Shown: one piece after another, positions 50,000-59,877 of the stretch
Numbering within the stretch: the stretch's first letter is position 1
Layout of the letters: every line of letters begins with the position of its first letter
Assembly: GCA_964444825.1 (NCBI GenBank)
Contig: CAYUIS010000005.1
Span: 1-64,000 of the forward strand
DNA: 64,000 nucleotides
Reading direction: 5' to 3'
Origin: CAYUIS01 sp964444825
GTDB lineage: Bacteria; Chloroflexota; Anaerolineae; B4-G1
The notes under the pieces: generated by a model
The model's database searches: none
The model's input: the letters and a program-made list of their open reading frames with translations, nothing else
What the model was told of the DNA's origin: nothing
Position numbers and translations under genes: made by a program

Positions 50000-51829
50000 T
50001 CAGTTAGAGATTGGCATCTGACCCAACAAGGCCAACAAAGCCAGTCGCCTCCACGTCTCCTGCGTGGGAAATCCCTGTTGATCCCACCCTCGTAGTTGAT
50101 AGTACCGATCCAATAGCCGGTCTTGCTCAGCGCGGGATAGAGCGTGCCCGGCGCCCATTCCATCCGGCATGGGAATCTCAGAGAACCGTTGAGGCAGATA
50201 GTCTGCCTGCCGATCTATGCCCACCTGGGTATTGAAGGCGCGACTCAGATTCCAAATACGCTCCCCGACCGCGCATAGTCGTTCGCGGGTCCAATCCTGG
50301 CCGCTGGCAGCGCTTAGGAGAGTCGGAAGGTCATTTGTCAGCAACCCGATACCGTAGGGGAACTGACAGACACCCAGGCACTCTTGAGCCGCTTTCTCGT
50401 CCTGTTGACGTTTGACGAACTCGGCCTTTTGGTCCAGGCTGAACCAGGGCAACACGCCGGACGTCTCTCGGCCGAAAGGATAGGTGCGCAGATGACATGC
50501 ACCTCGGTCAGATGTCATATAGGCCAAAGCCATACCGGGCGACACACGAGGATCGTAGGCGGGGAACTCGAGCCCCTTGACCTGAGGCACCAATTCAGGG
50601 AAACCAAGGGTCTCTCCCGCTATACGCGCGCCTTCGGCCAAAATATCACCGATACCCTCCCGATGGACAATTCGGTGCAGCAGACTGACCACCATATCCC
50701 CTCGACCCATCGAGGGGGAAAGCTCCAATTCAGCCCAAGAGATCAAACCCTCGTCCGCAGCGCCGAGCACCATTCCCACCAGCGTCCCGGCTGAGATAGT
50801 ATCCATCCCGGCCGTGTTGCATATGAGGTTGGCCTGGATGATAGCCTGAGGATCGTCAACCAGACAGTTGGGGCCGAACAAGGCCGCAGTCTCGTATTCT
50901 GGACCTTCGATACCGTCCCCAGCCCCGCCGCTTCGCCATCGAGTACCCTTGGAGCAGGCCATTGGGCAGTTCGAGCAAGCCAGGCGTGCTTCCACAAGGC
51001 TGCCAAAAACAGTGGCGTCGATCCGCTCGATGGATTTGAAAACACTTTGCGTGAAATTGGCAACTGGTGTGATACCCAGCGTATGCATGCTGTCCAGGGA
51101 GCCTATTGTCCCATGCTCTCGTTTGTGTGGAACCCACTCGTTTTCAAAGATTCGTGCAAGCGCCCTGGACACGGCTGCCATAAATGCATCAGGATCGGCT
51201 ACCGCAAGAGCGCGCGTGCCCCGGACAGCGATAGCCTTGACTCGCTTGGAGCCAAGAACGGCACCCAAGCCCCCACGCCCAAGCTGGCGGGAATAATCGT
51301 TGCTTACGCAAGCAAACTTGACCAGTCGCTCACCGGCTGGCCCGATGCTGGCAACGCGAAAGCACCGATCGCCGAGCGCCTGTCGCAAGGTGGACTCGGT
51401 GTCGTAGACAGAGCAGCCCCAAAGCTGAGAGGCATCGTGGAACTGCACGTCCTTGTCCCGGATTACAACCGTCACAGGCCGCGATGATTGGCCCTCTAGC
51501 ACAACTAGATCGTGCCCAGTGAGCTTGAGTTCCTGTCCAAAGTGACCGCCGGAGTTGCTATCTAGGTAGATGCCTGTCAGGGGCGACTTGGTGACCGCCT
51601 CATATCGAGACGAGGCAGGCGTCAGAGTGCCGCTTAATGCACCAGGCGCGAGAAATACCTTGTTTTGCGGTCCCAGGGGATCTACCTGCGGAGCGATTTC
51701 ACGATATAGATAGTAGCTCCCCAAGCCTTTACCGCCGACAAAAGCCGCGGTGACCTCGGCGGGGATGTCCTCGACCTCGGCCGTTTGACGGGTTAGGTCA
51801 ATACGCAGTAAGCGATGGAACCATGTCAT
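50000..51829 (-). CDS. Aldehyde:ferredoxin oxidoreductase family protein
   Basis: A 609-aa tungsto-bispterin enzyme. The N-terminal domain has LLRIDLTRQ, FVGGKGLGSYYLY, SSRYEAVTKSPLTG and QLGRGGLGAVLGSKRVKAI; the cluster cysteines lie in CSNCPMACSKG and a later C (QECLGVCQFP). Family members oxidise aldehydes to acids with reduction of ferredoxin, and the ferredoxin gene is next. Here it may act on an aldehyde made in nucleobase or amino-acid breakdown; the substrate is unknown. Confidence 0.93.
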   Translation of the reverse strand: MTWFHRLLRIDLTRQTAEVEDIPAEVTAAFVGGKGLGSYYLYREIAPQVDPLGPQNKVFLAPGALSGTLTPASSRYEAVTKSPLTGIYLDSNSGGHFGQELKLTGHDLVVLEGQSSRPVTVVIRDKDVQFHDASQLWGCSVYDTESTLRQALGDRCFRVASIGPAGERLVKFACVSNDYSRQLGRGGLGAVLGSKRVKAIAVRGTRALAVADPDAFMAAVSRALARIFENEWVPHKREHGTIGSLDSMHTLGITPVANFTQSVFKSIERIDATVFGSLVEARLACSNCPMACSKGTRWRSGGAGDGIEGPEYETAALFGPNCLVDDPQAIIQANLICNTAGMDTISAGTLVGMVLGAADEGLISWAELELSPSMGRGDMVVSLLHRIVHREGIGDILAEGARIAGETLGFPELVPQVKGLEFPAYDPRVSPGMALAYMTSDRGACHLRTYPFGRETSGVLPWFSLDQKAEFVKRQQDEKAAQECLGVCQFPYGIGLLTNDLPTLLSAASGQDWTRERLCAVGERIWNLSRAFNTQVGIDRQADYLPQRFSEIPMPDGMGAGHALSRAEQDRLLDRYYQLRGWDQQGFPTQETWRRLALLALLGQMPISN

Positions 51830-51852
51830 TGCTAGAGTTGATCAGAAGTGAG

Positions 51853-53289
51853 CTAAGCCGCAAACCACTCCGGCCTCACGGCCTGTCGCCAGCGCGGACC
51901 ATAGTCAGGCCATGGGGCACTGAGCAAATCACGCGTCTCGAACCGTGCCCGGGATACGAGATCCGCGGCAGCCTCCTGGGCACGGGCAAGAATGGCATGT
52001 TCGTCCATTGTGAGTACCTGGCGATTCTGCATCACCACCTGCCCATCGATGATAGCGGTCACCACGTCGTGCCCTCGGGCGCTATAGACCAGCTTGCTGA
52101 CCAGTTGATGATTGGCCATCAGGTGTGGCTGGTGAAAGTCGATGATGATAACGTCAGCCCGCTTGCCTGGCGCTAGACTGCCCACCTGTTCATCCAGGCC
52201 CAACACTCGGGCCCCATCTATCGTCGCCATATCCAGTGCGTCCTCCGCCGTCAGGACCTCGGCGTCAAGGTGCTTCACCTTCTGGAGCATGGCTGCGAAT
52301 TTCATCGCTTCAAACAGATCGTAGGTGTAGCTGGCCGCGCCATCGGTGCCCAAACCCACGATCACACCCTGCGCTCGCAGTTCTGCTATCGGTGCGACGC
52401 CGTATCCCAGGTGTGCGTTCGCTACCGGGCAGTGGGCAATCCTGCAATCGGTCTCAATGACCAACTGTATCTCACGAGGAGATAACCAGACGGCGTGGAT
52501 GAGGATAGAATCCGGTCCTGTTAGGCCGATCTCGTGGACATGCTCGAGATCCCGCATCCCATAGTGCTTCAAAGAGCGCGAGACGATTTCCGCCCATCCG
52601 GCGACGTGAGTGGCAAGCTGCAGCCCTCGCGTCCGTGCCATCTCGATGGTCGTGTCCATGAGGCGATCGCTGATGTCTTCAGTGGAGCCAGGCCCCAGGG
52701 CGACGACGGTACGACCCTGCTGGTGCCACTGGGCAATGAACTCATCCGCAGCATGGATCAGTTCGTCCTCACGCCGGATCATTGCCATATCCTCAAAGTC
52801 AATGTGCTCTCCTGCAAAGGACTGATCCAACAGACCATAGACCGCGTGATGCCTCAGCCCCGCGTCTCGAAAGACCTGGGCCACTCGATGGATGCTCTCA
52901 AACTCGTTGTGAAGATACCAGTGATCAGAAACGGTGGTCGTGCCACTCTTGATCATCTCCAGGGCCGCGACCTGTGCCCCAACCTCGGCGTGGTCCGCGC
53001 CAATCTGAGAGGCGATGGGAAAGTTGAAACGCCAGTTCCAGGGATCAAAGTGCATGTCGTAGCCGATTCCCTCGATCAATGCTTGGTAGACGTGAGTGTG
53101 ACAGTTGACAAGCCCGGGACAGACCACGCACCCGGTAGCGTCGATGGTTTGATGAGCCTCGTGGTCCACAGAACCCTGTGCCACGGCGACGATTTCTCCA
53201 CCGTCTACCACGACGGCGCCGCCTTCGACGACACGATGCTGGGGATCCATTGTGATCACCGTCCCACCGGTGATTATCAGATCAACCAT
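51853..53289 (-). CDS. Amidohydrolase (nucleobase deaminase-like) 1
   Basis: A 478-aa metal amidohydrolase of the cytosine/guanine deaminase-like (ATZ/TRZ) group. Metal and catalytic residues: VNCHTHVYQAL, ATHVAGWAEI, ILIHAVWLS and GLGTDGAASYTY. The N-terminal VDLIITGGTVITMDP and C-terminal APGKRADVIIIDF are usual. AGGAGAAGT supports the ATG at 53289. One of three paralogous amidohydrolases in this island. Substrate is unknown; a purine or its ring-opened product is likely. Confidence 0.88.
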   Translation of the reverse strand: MVDLIITGGTVITMDPQHRVVEGGAVVVDGGEIVAVAQGSVDHEAHQTIDATGCVVCPGLVNCHTHVYQALIEGIGYDMHFDPWNWRFNFPIASQIGADHAEVGAQVAALEMIKSGTTTVSDHWYLHNEFESIHRVAQVFRDAGLRHHAVYGLLDQSFAGEHIDFEDMAMIRREDELIHAADEFIAQWHQQGRTVVALGPGSTEDISDRLMDTTIEMARTRGLQLATHVAGWAEIVSRSLKHYGMRDLEHVHEIGLTGPDSILIHAVWLSPREIQLVIETDCRIAHCPVANAHLGYGVAPIAELRAQGVIVGLGTDGAASYTYDLFEAMKFAAMLQKVKHLDAEVLTAEDALDMATIDGARVLGLDEQVGSLAPGKRADVIIIDFHQPHLMANHQLVSKLVYSARGHDVVTAIIDGQVVMQNRQVLTMDEHAILARAQEAAADLVSRARFETRDLLSAPWPDYGPRWRQAVRPEWFAA

Positions 53290-53308
53290 ACTTCTCCTAT
53301 TCACCGAT

Positions 53309-54646
53309 CTATTGCGGAAGCTGGGACCTTACCTGATCTAGCAACTGTTCAATGGAGCGTTCCGCCGCCTGGCGGATCTCCTGCTCATCTAGACTCGTGA
53401 ACCGCCGGTCGCGAAACACAATGTGCCCATCGATGATGACGGTTTCCACGTCGGTTGCACGGTGCGAATAGACCAGCGCAGATACTGGGTCCACGGAAGT
53501 CTGCGGGCGGAGGTGCAATCCATCCCGCGAGATGACGATGATGTCTGCCCGTTTTCCTACCTCCAGACTGCCAATCTGATCCTCAAGTCCCAGCACCTTG
53601 GCTCCCCCCAGGGTAGCCATCTCCAGCACGGCCGACGCTGGCATCGCGCGTGGGCCATAGGTCGGCTTGTGCATCAATGCGGCCAGCCGCATCTCTTGAA
53701 ACATGTCCAGGTTGTTGTTGCACGGGGCCCCATCAGCTCCCAAGCCCACAGTCAGGCCGCGTTTCAGCATCTCTGGTATCGGGGCGAATCCCGAGGCTAG
53801 CTTGAGGTTGGCTGAGGGGCAGTGGGCCACCCGTGTATCAGTGCTGGCCAAGGCTTCCTGGTCTTGGGGGGTGACCCACACACAATGGGCCAACACCAGG
53901 TTGGGGCCCAGAACACCCAGCGAGTGCAAATACTGCACATCGCGTCCGCCCGGCAGGTGGGCCAGGCGCTCGCTCTGCACCCGATTCTCCGCGGCGTGGG
54001 TGTGGATGATGAGCCCTTCTTCCTGGGCTATGTCCCGTACGCGGGCCCACAGTTGGTCGGTGACGTTGCGTGTGCCTCGGGGTGAGAGTGCGTATCGCAG
54101 CCGACCTTCCCCCGCACCGTGATACCGGCGTAGCAGGCGCAGGCTTTCGGCCAGCCCATCCTCCGTGCTCTCGCCGAGCATGTCCGTTCCAGCTTCCCGG
54201 TTGTCCATCAGAGCTTTGCCACAGGTGGCGCGAAACCCGGTATCCAGCACAGCTTGCAGGGCAGCCTCAGTATGACGCACCGTCTCAATGGTTAGGGCAC
54301 AGGTGGTGCCACTTTGCACCATCTCGGCGATGGCCAGCCGGGCTGAATTATAGAGAGATCGCTCATCGTGAGCCTGCTCCAAGGGCCAGATCCGCAGACG
54401 GAGCCAATCCACCACGTCCATGTCATCGGCTTGCCCTCGGAAGAGAGTCTGGCATAGATGGACGTGGGTCTGAACAAAACCGGGTAGGACCAGACGGTCC
54501 GCAGCCTCAATCACGGTATCGGCGACCGTCCGTTGGGAACCCACCTCACGGATGACGCCGTCCTCGACGTAAAGGTTGCCCACGAAAACCCGCCGGTGTG
54601 GGTCCATTGTGATGAGCAACCCGCCTCTCACCAGAAGAGAACGCAC
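53309..54646 (-). CDS. Amidohydrolase (nucleobase deaminase-like) 2
   Basis: A 445-aa amidohydrolase of the same ATZ/TRZ group: VQTHVHLCQTLFRG, IHTHAAENR, LAHCVWVTP and GLGADGAPCNNNLD. The NNNLD motif is frequent in guanine deaminase, S-adenosylhomocysteine deaminase and 5'-deoxyadenosine deaminase relatives. I start it at a GTG (54646, VRSLLVRGG) with AGAAGG upstream, just after the permease stop; the longer frame to 54712 lies inside that gene. Confidence 0.86.
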   Translation of the reverse strand: MRSLLVRGGLLITMDPHRRVFVGNLYVEDGVIREVGSQRTVADTVIEAADRLVLPGFVQTHVHLCQTLFRGQADDMDVVDWLRLRIWPLEQAHDERSLYNSARLAIAEMVQSGTTCALTIETVRHTEAALQAVLDTGFRATCGKALMDNREAGTDMLGESTEDGLAESLRLLRRYHGAGEGRLRYALSPRGTRNVTDQLWARVRDIAQEEGLIIHTHAAENRVQSERLAHLPGGRDVQYLHSLGVLGPNLVLAHCVWVTPQDQEALASTDTRVAHCPSANLKLASGFAPIPEMLKRGLTVGLGADGAPCNNNLDMFQEMRLAALMHKPTYGPRAMPASAVLEMATLGGAKVLGLEDQIGSLEVGKRADIIVISRDGLHLRPQTSVDPVSALVYSHRATDVETVIIDGHIVFRDRRFTSLDEQEIRQAAERSIEQLLDQVRSQLPQ

Positions 54647-54650
54647 AGCT

Positions 54651-55583
54651 TTAGGCCTTCTCGTACGGCTTGGCAACAAAGGCGGGGGGCTCGGCCCGTC
54701 CCATCGCGCCAACCAGCGCGATAATGGTCAATACGTAGGGTAGCGTTCGCAGTAATTGGGGAGCGATGGGCACGTTCGACGCTTGGGCCGCGGCCTGTAC
54801 TGCATCCGCAAATCCGAAAAGCAGGCACGCGAACAGGGCTCCCCAGGGATTCCACCGCCCAAAGATCATTGCCGCCAAACCGATGAACCCACGCCCAGCC
54901 GTCATCAGTTTGACGAATTGGGCCAGGTACGATACCGACAGGAAAGCACCTCCCAGAGCAGCCAGAACTCCACTGATCATTACGCCAGCGTAGCGCATCC
55001 GGTATACGCTGACGCCAACAGTCTCAGCCGCACGGGGATTCTCACCAACTGCACGGAGACGCAGCCCAAACGGCGTCTTGAACAGGACAAACCAGCTTAC
55101 GGGCACCATGATCAGACAGAGATAGACCAGTGGCCCCTGCGTTCCCAAGACGGGACCGATCACTGGCAGGTCGGCAAGGATCGGAACCCGCCACTCGGCG
55201 ATTCGCTCAACGATCGGGGAGATCCCCTGCGAGCCGAATAGCTTTAGGAGCAAGAAGCTCGGTAGGCCTGCTCCCAGAATGTTGATGCCAGTGCCGACGA
55301 TGGCTTGATCCGCGCGCATGTTGATACACATAAACGCGTGGATTAAGCTGGTCAAGACGCCGGCGGCAATAGCACACAAAACTCCTATCCAAGCGCTGCC
55401 GGTGTAGTAGGATCCCACGACCGCCGTGAAGGCACTAATCAGCATGACGCCTTCCAGGGCGATATTCAGGATGCCAGACCTTTCGCAAAAGATTCCGGCT
55501 AGCGCGGGGTAAAGGATGGGCGTCGCTGATCTGATCGCCGCTGCAACCAGGGTCAGGCTGAGAACTTGTGACCAAGCTTCCAT
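54651..55583 (-). CDS. BMP-type nucleoside ABC transporter permease 2
   Basis: A 310-aa inner-membrane permease of the BPD_transp_2 family (NupQ/YufQ-like) with about eight or nine hydrophobic segments; LAGIFCERSGILNIALEGVML and AVGENPRAAETVGVSVYRMRY are the usual motifs. It forms the channel with the next permease. ATG 55583 follows AGGAGG by six bases; a TTG precedes it. Confidence 0.92.
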   Translation of the reverse strand: MEAWSQVLSLTLVAAAIRSATPILYPALAGIFCERSGILNIALEGVMLISAFTAVVGSYYTGSAWIGVLCAIAAGVLTSLIHAFMCINMRADQAIVGTGINILGAGLPSFLLLKLFGSQGISPIVERIAEWRVPILADLPVIGPVLGTQGPLVYLCLIMVPVSWFVLFKTPFGLRLRAVGENPRAAETVGVSVYRMRYAGVMISGVLAALGGAFLSVSYLAQFVKLMTAGRGFIGLAAMIFGRWNPWGALFACLLFGFADAVQAAAQASNVPIAPQLLRTLPYVLTIIALVGAMGRAEPPAFVAKPYEKA

Positions 55584-55640
55584 CAAATGCCTCCTACTCC
55601 ATACGTCGTACGTAGAGATATCATGCGTCCAGCAAAAGGA

Positions 55641-56753
55641 TCATGTTTCGCTCTTGCGCTTGTCTTGGCGTGAAGTGGCACGAACGATGGCACCCTCCAG
55701 AATTGGCCGGATAGTTTTGTTGGTGGCTGTGAAGAAGATGATCAGGGCCGTCAACACCAGCACAATGTCCTTGCTGATCTGGGCTATGGCTTGCATGGTT
55801 ATGGAACCACTTCGCAACACGCCAAACAGGAACGCAGAGGCAACTACCCCCACTGGATGGAGTAATCCCAGCAGGGCAACGGCGATGGCATCCCATCCAT
55901 AACCCGGCGAGAACGCGGCGTAGAACTTGTAATGCAAGCCTAATACCTCTACTGCGCCAGCTATACCGCCCAGCGCACCGCTAAAGAACATCGCGAGCAC
56001 CATCATCTGTCTTGACTTGATCCCTGCATACTCGGCGGCAGATGGGCTAAATCCTACTGCGCGCATTTTGTAGCCCAGGCGTGTCTTGAACAAAAAGAAC
56101 CACACAACTATGGCCGTCACTAGCGCAATAAAGATACCGGCGCTCATACGTGTGCCTTCCCAAATCCGTACCAGTTGAGCTGTTGGCAAGATATCGGGTG
56201 AGACAGGTAGCTCATTGTCCGCCTTCATCGGACCGCCTACCGCAATCATATAGGCGGCGATCTGAAAGACGATGTAATTGAGCATGATCGTCGTAATCAC
56301 CTCGTGGATCCTGTGGCGTGCCTTGAGGTAGCCCGGAATTGCCCCCCATACGCCACCAGCGAATGCCCCACCCAGTATCGCCAGGGGAAGATGAATCACT
56401 CGGGGCAAGTCCCAGGCATACCCAATGTATGCGGCAGCCATACCACCCAATACGATTTGTCCTTCCACACCCATGTTGAACAGACCGCAGCGGAAACCAA
56501 GGGCAACCGCCAGCCCGCCGAACACCAAAGGCGTCATCGAGAGCAAGGTTTCCGCGATGTATCGCTTAGAACCAAAGGCGCCCTTGAACAGCGCCTGGTA
56601 AGCTTCAACCGGGTCTTCTTGGAAAACGAACAGAAACAACGCTCCAGCGACGAATGCCAGCAAGACTCCCAGGATGAACTGCATAGGACCGACCAGGAAG
56701 TTCAACCGAGACGTTCCCGTGGTCGTTTTGCGTAGCTCTCTGGACTGGGTCAT
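55641..56753 (-). CDS. BMP-type nucleoside ABC transporter permease 1
   Basis: A 370-aa permease of the same family (NupP/YufP-like), with an extended N-terminus and about nine membrane segments. GFRCGLFNMGVEGQIVLGG and AVGFSPSAAEYAGIKSRQ are diagnostic. GGAGGG precedes the ATG, which overlaps the ATPase stop by four bases (56750-56753). Confidence 0.93.
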   Translation of the reverse strand: MTQSRELRKTTTGTSRLNFLVGPMQFILGVLLAFVAGALFLFVFQEDPVEAYQALFKGAFGSKRYIAETLLSMTPLVFGGLAVALGFRCGLFNMGVEGQIVLGGMAAAYIGYAWDLPRVIHLPLAILGGAFAGGVWGAIPGYLKARHRIHEVITTIMLNYIVFQIAAYMIAVGGPMKADNELPVSPDILPTAQLVRIWEGTRMSAGIFIALVTAIVVWFFLFKTRLGYKMRAVGFSPSAAEYAGIKSRQMMVLAMFFSGALGGIAGAVEVLGLHYKFYAAFSPGYGWDAIAVALLGLLHPVGVVASAFLFGVLRSGSITMQAIAQISKDIVLVLTALIIFFTATNKTIRPILEGAIVRATSRQDKRKSET

Positions 56754-58291
56754 ACTACACCCTCCTCGTGCCCGTCGGGCGTTTCCTCTTGGCTACCGGC
56801 CATCAAGAGCCCCAGGAGCTCGGGGGTGGCCTGGCCAGCCTCGAACGAGCCGACAATCTCGCCCTCGTACATGACCAGGATTCGATCACTCAAGTCGAGA
56901 ATCTCGGTCAGTTCCATCGAGATCAACAGAACAGCCCTGTCTTGATTTCGGAACTCGACCAGTTTGCGATGGACGAACTCCGTAGCTGCCACATCCAGAC
57001 CCCGAGTAGGCTGTGCGGCGATCAGGACCTTGGGGTCCCGGTGGAACTCTCGGGCGACGATCACCTTTTGTTGATTGCCTCCAGAGAGGGCGTGGGCCAG
57101 GACGTCCGGTCCTGGCGTACGCACGTCGAACATCTTGATCGACTCGCGTGAATACCGCTCGGCCTGGCCATAGTCCAGTAGCGGGCCTTTGGCAAATGGA
57201 GCCGAGTCTTCAAAACCTAGTAGGAAATTGTCGGTCAGCGAAAAGTCCATAACCAGCCCCCGGCGCTGCCGATCTTCGGGAATGTGCCCTAGCCCGGCAT
57301 ACATCCGCTGGCGGGGTGTCCTGTCCGAGATATCGAGACCCTGCAGAAAGACTTGGCCCCCATCCTTGGATCGCAAACCGGTGATCACCTCGACCAGCTC
57401 CGTCTGACCATTCCCAGCAACGCCGGCGATGCCTACGATTTCACCAGCACGTACCTCCAGGGACACGTCTTTCAGGGCAGGCAATCCTCTCGAGTCACTG
57501 GCACGTAGGTGCTCCACCCGCAGTTGGATGTCCCCAGGTTCGCGCTTTTCCTTCTCTACACGGAGCACCACATCTCGCCCCACCATCATGCGGGCCAGAT
57601 CCTCTTGACTGACGTCTTTTGTCTCGACTGTGTCCACCACCCGACCATCCCGCAAGACTGTTACCCGGTCCGTGATTTCCATGATCTCTTGCAGTTTGTG
57701 GGTGATGAATATGATCGTGTGGCCCGAGTCCCGAAGAGAGCGCATGATCGCGTACAGTTCCTCTACCTCTTGAGGGGTCAGGACGGCGGTCGGTTCATCA
57801 AGGATCATTATTTCAGCGCCCCGAGACAGGGCCTTGAGAATCTCGACCCGCTGTTGCATACCAACCGGAATGTCACGGATCAGCGCGTCCGGGTCCACTT
57901 TTAGGCCAAAGCGCTGGGAGAGGTCAATGACTAATTCCCGGGCTTGCTGCATGTCCAGTGTGATCCCTTTGCGAGGCTCGTGCCCAAGCACAAAGTTCTC
58001 GGCAACGGTGAATACGGGTACCAGCATAAAATGCTGATGGACCATGCCGATTCCATGGCCAATAGCGTCAAGGCAGCTACCAAAGTTGACCAACAGTTCG
58101 TCCAGCAGAATTTCCCCTTCATCGGGGACAGATAGTCCAGATAGAACGTTCATCAAAGTGGTTTTGCCAGCGCCGTTTTCTCCCAGCAGGCCATGGATCT
58201 CGCCTTTTTCGACCTCAAGACAGATGTGATCGTTCGCCAGGACACCTGGGAACTGTCTGACGATATTTCTCATCTCGACGGCTGTAGCCAA
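56750..58291 (-). CDS. BMP-type nucleoside ABC transporter ATPase (double domain)
   Basis: A 513-aa ATPase with two ABC domains, as in NupO/YufO and RbsA-like sugar importers. Domain 1: GLLGENGAGKTTL, MILDEPTAVL. Domain 2: GIAGVAGNGQTELVE, LSGGNQQKVIV, with a degenerate Walker region as is normal. I start at a TTG (58291) seven bases after AAAGGAG; a GTG at 58345 would add 18 unlikely residues. It energises nucleoside uptake. Confidence 0.92.
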   Translation of the reverse strand: MATAVEMRNIVRQFPGVLANDHICLEVEKGEIHGLLGENGAGKTTLMNVLSGLSVPDEGEILLDELLVNFGSCLDAIGHGIGMVHQHFMLVPVFTVAENFVLGHEPRKGITLDMQQARELVIDLSQRFGLKVDPDALIRDIPVGMQQRVEILKALSRGAEIMILDEPTAVLTPQEVEELYAIMRSLRDSGHTIIFITHKLQEIMEITDRVTVLRDGRVVDTVETKDVSQEDLARMMVGRDVVLRVEKEKREPGDIQLRVEHLRASDSRGLPALKDVSLEVRAGEIVGIAGVAGNGQTELVEVITGLRSKDGGQVFLQGLDISDRTPRQRMYAGLGHIPEDRQRRGLVMDFSLTDNFLLGFEDSAPFAKGPLLDYGQAERYSRESIKMFDVRTPGPDVLAHALSGGNQQKVIVAREFHRDPKVLIAAQPTRGLDVAATEFVHRKLVEFRNQDRAVLLISMELTEILDLSDRILVMYEGEIVGSFEAGQATPELLGLLMAGSQEETPDGHEEGVV

Positions 58292-58401
58292 AGGTCTGCT
58301 CCTTTCCTCACTATTGGACGGCAGATGCTGGATACTGGAGACCAATCCACGGCTTCCAGTATCCAGCGGGAGATCACATTCTGCGTAGGGGTTCTACAAC
58401 C

Positions 58402-59752
58402 TCACTCCCAAGTAGGCGGCGTGAACGCCTCAAACTCATCGAGGGTCGCTGGAGCTTGGATCTCGCCATNNNNNNNNNNNNNNNNNNNNNNNNNNNNNNN
58501 NNNNNNNNNNNNNNNNNNNNNNNNNNNNNNNNNNNNNNNNNNNNNNNNNNNNNNNNNNNNNNNNNNNNNTGAATGCCTGATCTCCCAGTCCTGCCTGGTC
58601 GGTCACCATCGCAAAGGAAAGATCGGATCTATCTACGCCCGCGGCCACTGCCTCGCCGACGTCCGGCGGCGTGAACGCCTCAAACTCATCGAGGGTCGCT
58701 GGAGCTTGGATCTCGCCATCGATGATCATCTGCTTGAGCGCTTCCACCTTCTCCAGAATGTCGGCAGGGACGTTCTTGTCGGTGGTCGGTGCGATGTCGA
58801 TGCCACCCTCGGCGATGCCGTAGCGATAGGAACCGCCCTTGAACTCGTCTTTGAGGATCATCTGGCCCACATCGTAGACACCTGCGCCCAGCCCCTTCAT
58901 CATAGAACTGATGACATTGTCGGGCGCCAAATAGTTCTGATCCCGGTCCACGCCGATGACCATCTGATCCCGTTCCACAGCCGCGTCGATCACACCAGTG
59001 CCGGTGAAACCCGCCACCTGGAACACTACGTCAGCTCCCTGGTCGTACTGAGCCAACGCCAACTCCTTGCCCTTGGCTGGATCGTTGAAGGCACCCGCAT
59101 ATGACACCAGGACTTCCATGTCGGGCGCAACCGTCATCACGCCCGCCCGGTAGCCGGCCTCAAACTTTTTGACCACGTCAGTCTCCATACCACCGACGAA
59201 GCCCACTTTGCCGGACTTGGTCATATACGCAGCGATAGCGCCCATTAAAAACGCCCCTTCGTTCTCGGCAAACTGGATGCAGGCTACGTTGGGCTGCTCC
59301 ACATAGTTGTCGATCAGCGCAAACTTGATGTCGGGATACAGGGGAGCAACCTCGTTGACGGCGTCCTTGAGCAGGAAGCCGACGCCCACGATCAGATCCT
59401 CCTCTTGTTCGGCCAACGTGCTGAGGTTAGGCACGTACTGAGCCTGCTCGTTCGTCTCGACGACCTTGATCTGAATGCCAAACTCCTCGTTCAAGCGGGT
59501 GAACCCTTCCCAGGTGGCGTCGTTGAATGCCTGATCTCCCAGTCCTGCCTGGTCGGTCACCATCGCAAAGGAAAGATCAGATGCATCAGCCGGAGGCTCG
59601 GCTGGTTCCTCAACTGGCTCCTCGACTGGTTCCTCGGCTGGCTCCTCGACTACAGGCCCCTCAGTCGGCTCTTCGGTGGCTGCAGGCCCACAGGCGGGCA
59701 GCAACATGGCTATCACGAGCAGCAAGCTCATCAGCCTGATTAGGTGTTTCAT
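58402..59752 (-). CDS. BMP-family nucleoside-binding lipoprotein with tandem domains (interrupted by a gap)
   Basis: The start encodes a lipoprotein signal peptide (LLPACG, Cys21), an acidic EEP-rich linker, then a full PnrA/BmpA-like binding domain (LSFAMVTDQAGLGDQAFNDA ... DEFEAFTPP). Instead of stopping, the frame continues DVGEAVAAGVDRSDLSFAM into a second copy of the domain, which enters the N gap at 58569; the last part of a copy (IQAPATLDEFEAFTPPTWE) and a TGA at 58402 lie beyond it. The duplicated unit is 954 bp, exactly 318 codons. The reading phase across the gap is arbitrary. GGAGGAG precedes the ATG. It captures nucleosides for the ABC importer encoded next. Confidence 0.85.
58419..58719. 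repeat. Identical segments flanking the scaffold gap
   Basis: About 50 bp before the gap (ending at 58469) are repeated, apparently without mismatch, ending at 58719; the 50 or so bases after the gap (from 58570) recur from 59524, a 954-bp offset. Assembly broke in this tandem duplication. One missing copy would make the true gap 804 bp rather than 100. Confidence 0.85.
58470..58569. other. Scaffold gap (100 N)
   Basis: Exactly 100 undetermined bases, a placeholder length. It falls inside the second binding domain of the lipoprotein gene. Confidence 0.99.
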
Positions 59753-59781
59753 CTTTCTATCTCCTCCTATAGGTAGTGTTA

Positions 59782-59850
59782 TTAACTAGGGTAAAGTTGA
59801 GATACGCCGTCTACACCGTCGGAAACATAACTGGTCCCGAAATCGTGCAA
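59782..59850 (-). CDS. Possible 22-aa small protein or leader peptide
   Basis: A TTG-initiated frame of 22 codons (LHDFGTSYVSDGVDGVSQLY, PS) stands after an excellent ribosome-binding site, AAAGGAGGTGG (59864-59854). It lies between the M20 peptidase stop and the lipoprotein gene. The strong SD with no other start nearby is the only support. It may be a leader peptide, a gene remnant or chance. The rest of 59753-59877 shows nothing else. Confidence 0.3.
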   Translation of the reverse strand: MHDFGTSYVSDGVDGVSQLYPS

Positions 59851-59877
59851 TAGCCACCTCCTTTCTTGTTTCACAGT

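Noticed and set aside
58193..59104. Plus-strand open frame running through the N gap
   Set aside because: It is antisense to the lipoprotein gene and bridges unknown bases, so its continuity has no meaning.
59753..59877. Purine riboswitch before the nucleoside transporter genes
   Set aside because: The conserved purine-aptamer loop sequences are absent on the minus strand.
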